A stretch of 64,000 bases of DNA from Fredinandcohnia onubensis (GTDB lineage: Bacteria; Bacillota; Bacilli; Bacillales; Bacillaceae_L), in contig NZ_JAPSKV010000008.1 of the NCBI RefSeq assembly GCF_031181385.1, forward strand, positions 62,001-126,000. Reading direction: 5' to 3'. Shown here one piece after another: positions 62,018 to 64,000 of the stretch. The position numbers and the translations under genes were made by a program. Numbering within the stretch: the stretch's first letter is position 1; each line of letters begins with the position of its first letter. The notes beneath the pieces were generated by a model. The model was not told the DNA's origin, made no database searches, and worked only from the letters and a program-made list of their open reading frames with translations.

Positions 62018-62377
62018 TTATCTCCAGGCACTTACTCCGCCTTTTACATTTGTAATATTCTTAAAGCCCATTTTCTTAAGCTGTTTACTTGCTTTTTGAC
62101 TTCTCATGCCACTTTGGCAAATGACAACTACCTCTTTTTCCTTTGAAAGTTCAGTTGCTTTTTGTGAAAGCTGATGAAGAGGCATATTTTTAAATCCATT
62201 AATATGGAACCCTTTGTACTCCCCTGGAGTACGAACATCAATAAATTGTTTATCTTTGTTTTTAAGTTCGTTCTTTAGTTCAGTTGTGGTTATATTTCGA
62301 ACACCTTTAGTTGGTATCAAACGTTGTACGATAAAAATTGCAATAAGTGCAATTAGAATATAATTGATATAATCCAT
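62018..62377 (-). CDS. Membrane-anchored rhodanese
   Basis: The 119-residue protein has an N-terminal membrane helix (residues about 4-20) followed by a rhodanese domain with FIDVRTPGEYKGFHINGFKNMP and the active loop VICQSGMRSQKA (C87). It is probably oriented with the catalytic part in the cytoplasm. It differs from the degenerate paralogue at 58611 by keeping the cysteine. Confidence 0.9.
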   Translation of the reverse strand: MDYINYILIALIAIFIVQRLIPTKGVRNITTTELKNELKNKDKQFIDVRTPGEYKGFHINGFKNMPLHQLSQKATELSKEKEVVVICQSGMRSQKASKQLKKMGFKNITNVKGGVSAWR

Positions 62378-62400
62378 TTTTTAGCCTCCTGCTTTGTTTG

Positions 62401-62628
62401 TTACCCTTTTTTAATATAAAACTTTAATACTCCATCTTCTTCTTTTGAATCAAGTATTTCGTGTCCTGTAGATGAAGCCCAAGCAGTTAAATCATTTTTT
62501 GCTCCTTTGTCAGTTGCAAGTACTTCTAAGACTTGACCTGACTCTAATCCGTCAATTGCTTTCTTTGTTTTAACGATTGGCATTGGACATGCTAAACCTT
62601 TTGCATCTAAAACTTGATTAATATTCAT
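62401..62628 (-). CDS. TusA-family sulfur carrier (YrkI-like)
   Basis: The 75-residue sulfur carrier has the conserved [19 protein letters not shown] with C14, VLATDKGAKNDL, and a C-terminal strand. It closely resembles the TusA half of the fusion at 61019, suggesting duplication. The ATG at 62628 lies 5 bases after GGAGG; the longer ORF to 62724 runs over the promoter region and is not used. First gene of the operon. Confidence 0.93.
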   Translation of the reverse strand: MNINQVLDAKGLACPMPIVKTKKAIDGLESGQVLEVLATDKGAKNDLTAWASSTGHEILDSKEEDGVLKFYIKKG

Positions 62629-62659
62629 ACATACCTCCAAGTAGTTTGTATTTTTACAA

Positions 62660-62675
62660 TTACCCCTATGGGTAT
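62660..62675. promoter_or_regulatory. CstR-like operator O2 in the operon leader
   Basis: TTACCCCTATGGGTAT is a near-palindrome like the main operator, 32 bases upstream of the first gene and downstream of the promoter. Confidence 0.6.
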
Positions 62676-62745
62676 AATATTTATGAAAATAAAAATGGGC
62701 GTCAACCCAATTTTTTCGTATCAAATAACAATGATCACAAGACTT

Positions 62746-62774
62746 ATAGTATACCCCTTAAGGTATTTTGTCAA
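62746..62774 (-). promoter_or_regulatory. Persulfide operon promoter with CstR-like operator O1 in the spacer
   Basis: Minus strand TTGACA (62769-62774), 17-bp spacer and TACTAT (62746-62751). The spacer and the edge of the -10 contain the palindrome ATACCCCTTAAGGTAT (62751-62766). A repressor bound there would exclude RNA polymerase. Confidence 0.85.
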
Positions 62775-62825
62775 CACCTTGTTACACATTCATTTATTTA
62801 TACGCAACCACTCTTACGAATAAAA

Positions 62826-62858
62826 AAAGATAGGGTTTAGATTATCCTAAATCCCCAC
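62826..62858 (-). terminator. Terminator of the CoA-disulfide reductase gene
   Basis: GGGATTTAG pairs with CTAAACCC (one mismatch), with a TCTTTTTTT tail on the minus strand. Confidence 0.7.
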
Positions 62859-62880
62859 CATTCAATTTTTAGAGTGAAGA

Positions 62881-64000
62881 TTATTTAAAATTATATTCAG
62901 TTACTATTTTATCTCGTCCTGTAACTACATCATTAAAGTATTCATAAAGATTAACACCTAGATAGGATCCCGAAATATTGTATACATTCTCATATCCTAA
63001 ATGCTGTAAAGCCATTACCATATTATAACTTCTCTGACCAGAACGACAGTGAATATAGACAGGTTGGTCTTTTGGAATTTCATCTAGCCTGTTCCTGAAT
63101 TCACTTAATGGAATGTTTACTGCATGAATAAAATGACCTGCTCTATATTCACCTTTTTCACGAGCATCCACAATAAACGCATTGTTTTCAACTAATTCTC
63201 GAACTTGCGAAACTTTTATTTCTTTATATCTTCCTTGAAGTAGATTTAAACCAACTAAAGCTGCGTGATTTACGACATCCTTAGCCGTGCCAAGCATTGG
63301 AGAATAGGTCAGCTCAAGATCCTTCAGATCTTCCAGCGTTCCGTTCATTGTTATCATGGTTGCGATGACATCGATTCGTTTATCTACATTTCCTTTTCCT
63401 ATTGCTTGTGCACCCAGAATTCGGCCTGTTGGGTATTCAAAAATTAATTTAAAGTGCATTGGATTACTTTTTGGCATGAGTCCTACTTTATCCCCTGGCA
63501 TGAGATAAACATAGTCATACTGAATTCCTGCTTGCTCAGCTACTTTCGCATTTATTCCAGTAGAAGCAGCATTTAAATCAAAAAGATGGATGGATGATGA
63601 CCCAATTACCCCTATATTTTTACTTGGAATTCCGTACATATGGTCAGCGGCCGCTCTTGCTTGCTTCTGAGCCGGGCCAGCTAATGCTAAACGTGTTGGC
63701 TTGCGCAATAAGCGATGGTACACTTCTATAGCATCACCAACGGCATAAATATCTTTATCACTTGTTAAATAATTGTGATCAACCTTAATTGCACCCGTTT
63801 CACCAATCTCAAGACCCGCTTCTGTAGCCAGACTAGTTTCAGGTCTTACACCAATTGCCAAAACAACTGCTTGTGCCTCTATTTTTTTGCCTGAATTGGT
63901 TGTGATGAATCCATCACCTATTTGGGCTAATCCATCATCTAGAACAAGGTTTACACCGTGATCTGCCATTTCTTTATGAAGAATTTGTGCCATATCGTAA
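62881..64000 (-). CDS. cdr: CoA-disulfide reductase with C-terminal rhodanese (partial, N-terminus outside window)
   Basis: The visible 373 codons include the second dinucleotide-binding half of a FAD/NAD(P)H oxidoreductase (VVLAIGVRPETSLATEAGLEIGETGAIKVD, YAVGDAIEVYHRLLRKPTRLALAGPAQKQAR), the dimerisation domain (TYSPMLGTAKD) and a rhodanese domain (IVDAREKGEYRAGHFIHAVNIPL, active loop IHCRSGQRS). The fusion is known as CoADR-RHD, which reduces CoA disulfide or CoA persulfide. The FAD-binding start and active cysteine lie beyond 64000. It is separated from the cst operon by a terminator. Confidence 0.92.
   Translation of the reverse strand, partial: YDMAQILHKEMADHGVNLVLDDGLAQIGDGFITTNSGKKIEAQAVVLAIGVRPETSLATEAGLEIGETGAIKVDHNYLTSDKDIYAVGDAIEVYHRLLRKPTRLALAGPAQKQARAAADHMYGIPSKNIGVIGSSSIHLFDLNAASTGINAKVAEQAGIQYDYVYLMPGDKVGLMPKSNPMHFKLIFEYPTGRILGAQAIGKGNVDKRIDVIATMITMNGTLEDLKDLELTYSPMLGTAKDVVNHAALVGLNLLQGRYKEIKVSQVRELVENNAFIVDAREKGEYRAGHFIHAVNIPLSEFRNRLDEIPKDQPVYIHCRSGQRSYNMVMALQHLGYENVYNISGSYLGVNLYEYFNDVVTGRDKIVTEYNFK

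Overview
The window is low-GC Gram-positive DNA of Bacillaceae type. The genes have strong GGAGG-like ribosome binding sites, frequent TTG/GTG starts, intrinsic terminators, Bacillus-style lipoproteins, a SAM-I (S-box) riboswitch, a ydaO/yuaA (c-di-AMP) leader in front of ktrAB, and a CstR/yrk-type sulfide operon. No rRNA, tRNA, CRISPR array, prophage or complete insertion sequence was seen. The content is mostly accessory metabolism, transport and stress response.

Layout. 0-3 kb: xylose genes (partial xylA, xylR, a GH43 glycosidase). 3-7.5 kb: a P-II/DUF1538 pair, a small tyrosine recombinase and a flavodoxin-less CysJ-like reductase. 7.8-13.2 kb: a tctABC transporter with an HMG-CoA-lyase family enzyme and a CoA-transferase, which reads as uptake, activation and cleavage of a branched di- or tricarboxylate. 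13.7-17.6 kb: a flavin monooxygenase/flavin reductase organosulfur cluster (the monooxygenase carries a frameshift) behind a SAM riboswitch and yezD. 17.8-24 kb: a transporter remnant, pgaCD, a PqqB-like hydrolase with an NhaC antiporter, and an alanine symporter. 24-29.5 kb: the complete ugpCAEBQ operon. 29.7-32 kb: ktrAB under a c-di-AMP riboswitch. 32-37.5 kb: a VOC protein, a Mef-like MFS transporter, a YiiX-like protein and a Smr-less MutS2 paralogue. 37.5-41.3 kb: small, LysM, CBS, SGNH and CAP-domain proteins. 41.3-49.7 kb: PLP enzymes, RidA, a YheO/DauR-type regulator, an NhaC antiporter, an M20 amidohydrolase and a permease, probably for amino-acid use. 50-58.2 kb: a molybdopterin oxidoreductase, CueP, a two-component system, a His-rich beta-propeller lipoprotein, a 15-unit tandem repeat and YdhK. 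58.3-64 kb: the CstR-type persulfide operon and CoA-disulfide reductase.

The most interesting signals lie between the genes. (1) The MFS gene is preceded by a promoter, a GGAGG site, a 14-codon leader peptide resembling the macrolide-arresting ErmD leader, and two terminator-like hairpins. (2) The MutS2-like gene has an equally elaborate leader with a very short ORF, competing stems and two terminators, suggesting that a ribosome-acting protein is controlled by ribosome stalling. (3) A direct repeat TCTGCA-N5-TCTGCA precedes the response-regulator gene, a small secreted protein gene lying between the regulator and kinase genes, cueP and ydhK, in most cases 11 bp upstream of a -10-like hexamer, defining a probable regulon. 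(4) Fifteen exact-period 52-bp repeats fill 56668-57447. (5) GGGAC-type palindromic repeats occur at 14 intergenic loci between 6 and 45 kb, all in the same orientation.

For the persulfide operon, a 16-bp palindrome sits exactly between consensus -35 and -10 boxes at 62746-62774. The operon reads TusA, two rhodaneses, TusA-rhodanese, rhodanese-MBL dioxygenase, TauE exporter, a degenerate rhodanese and CstR, forming a sulfide/persulfide oxidation and export module.
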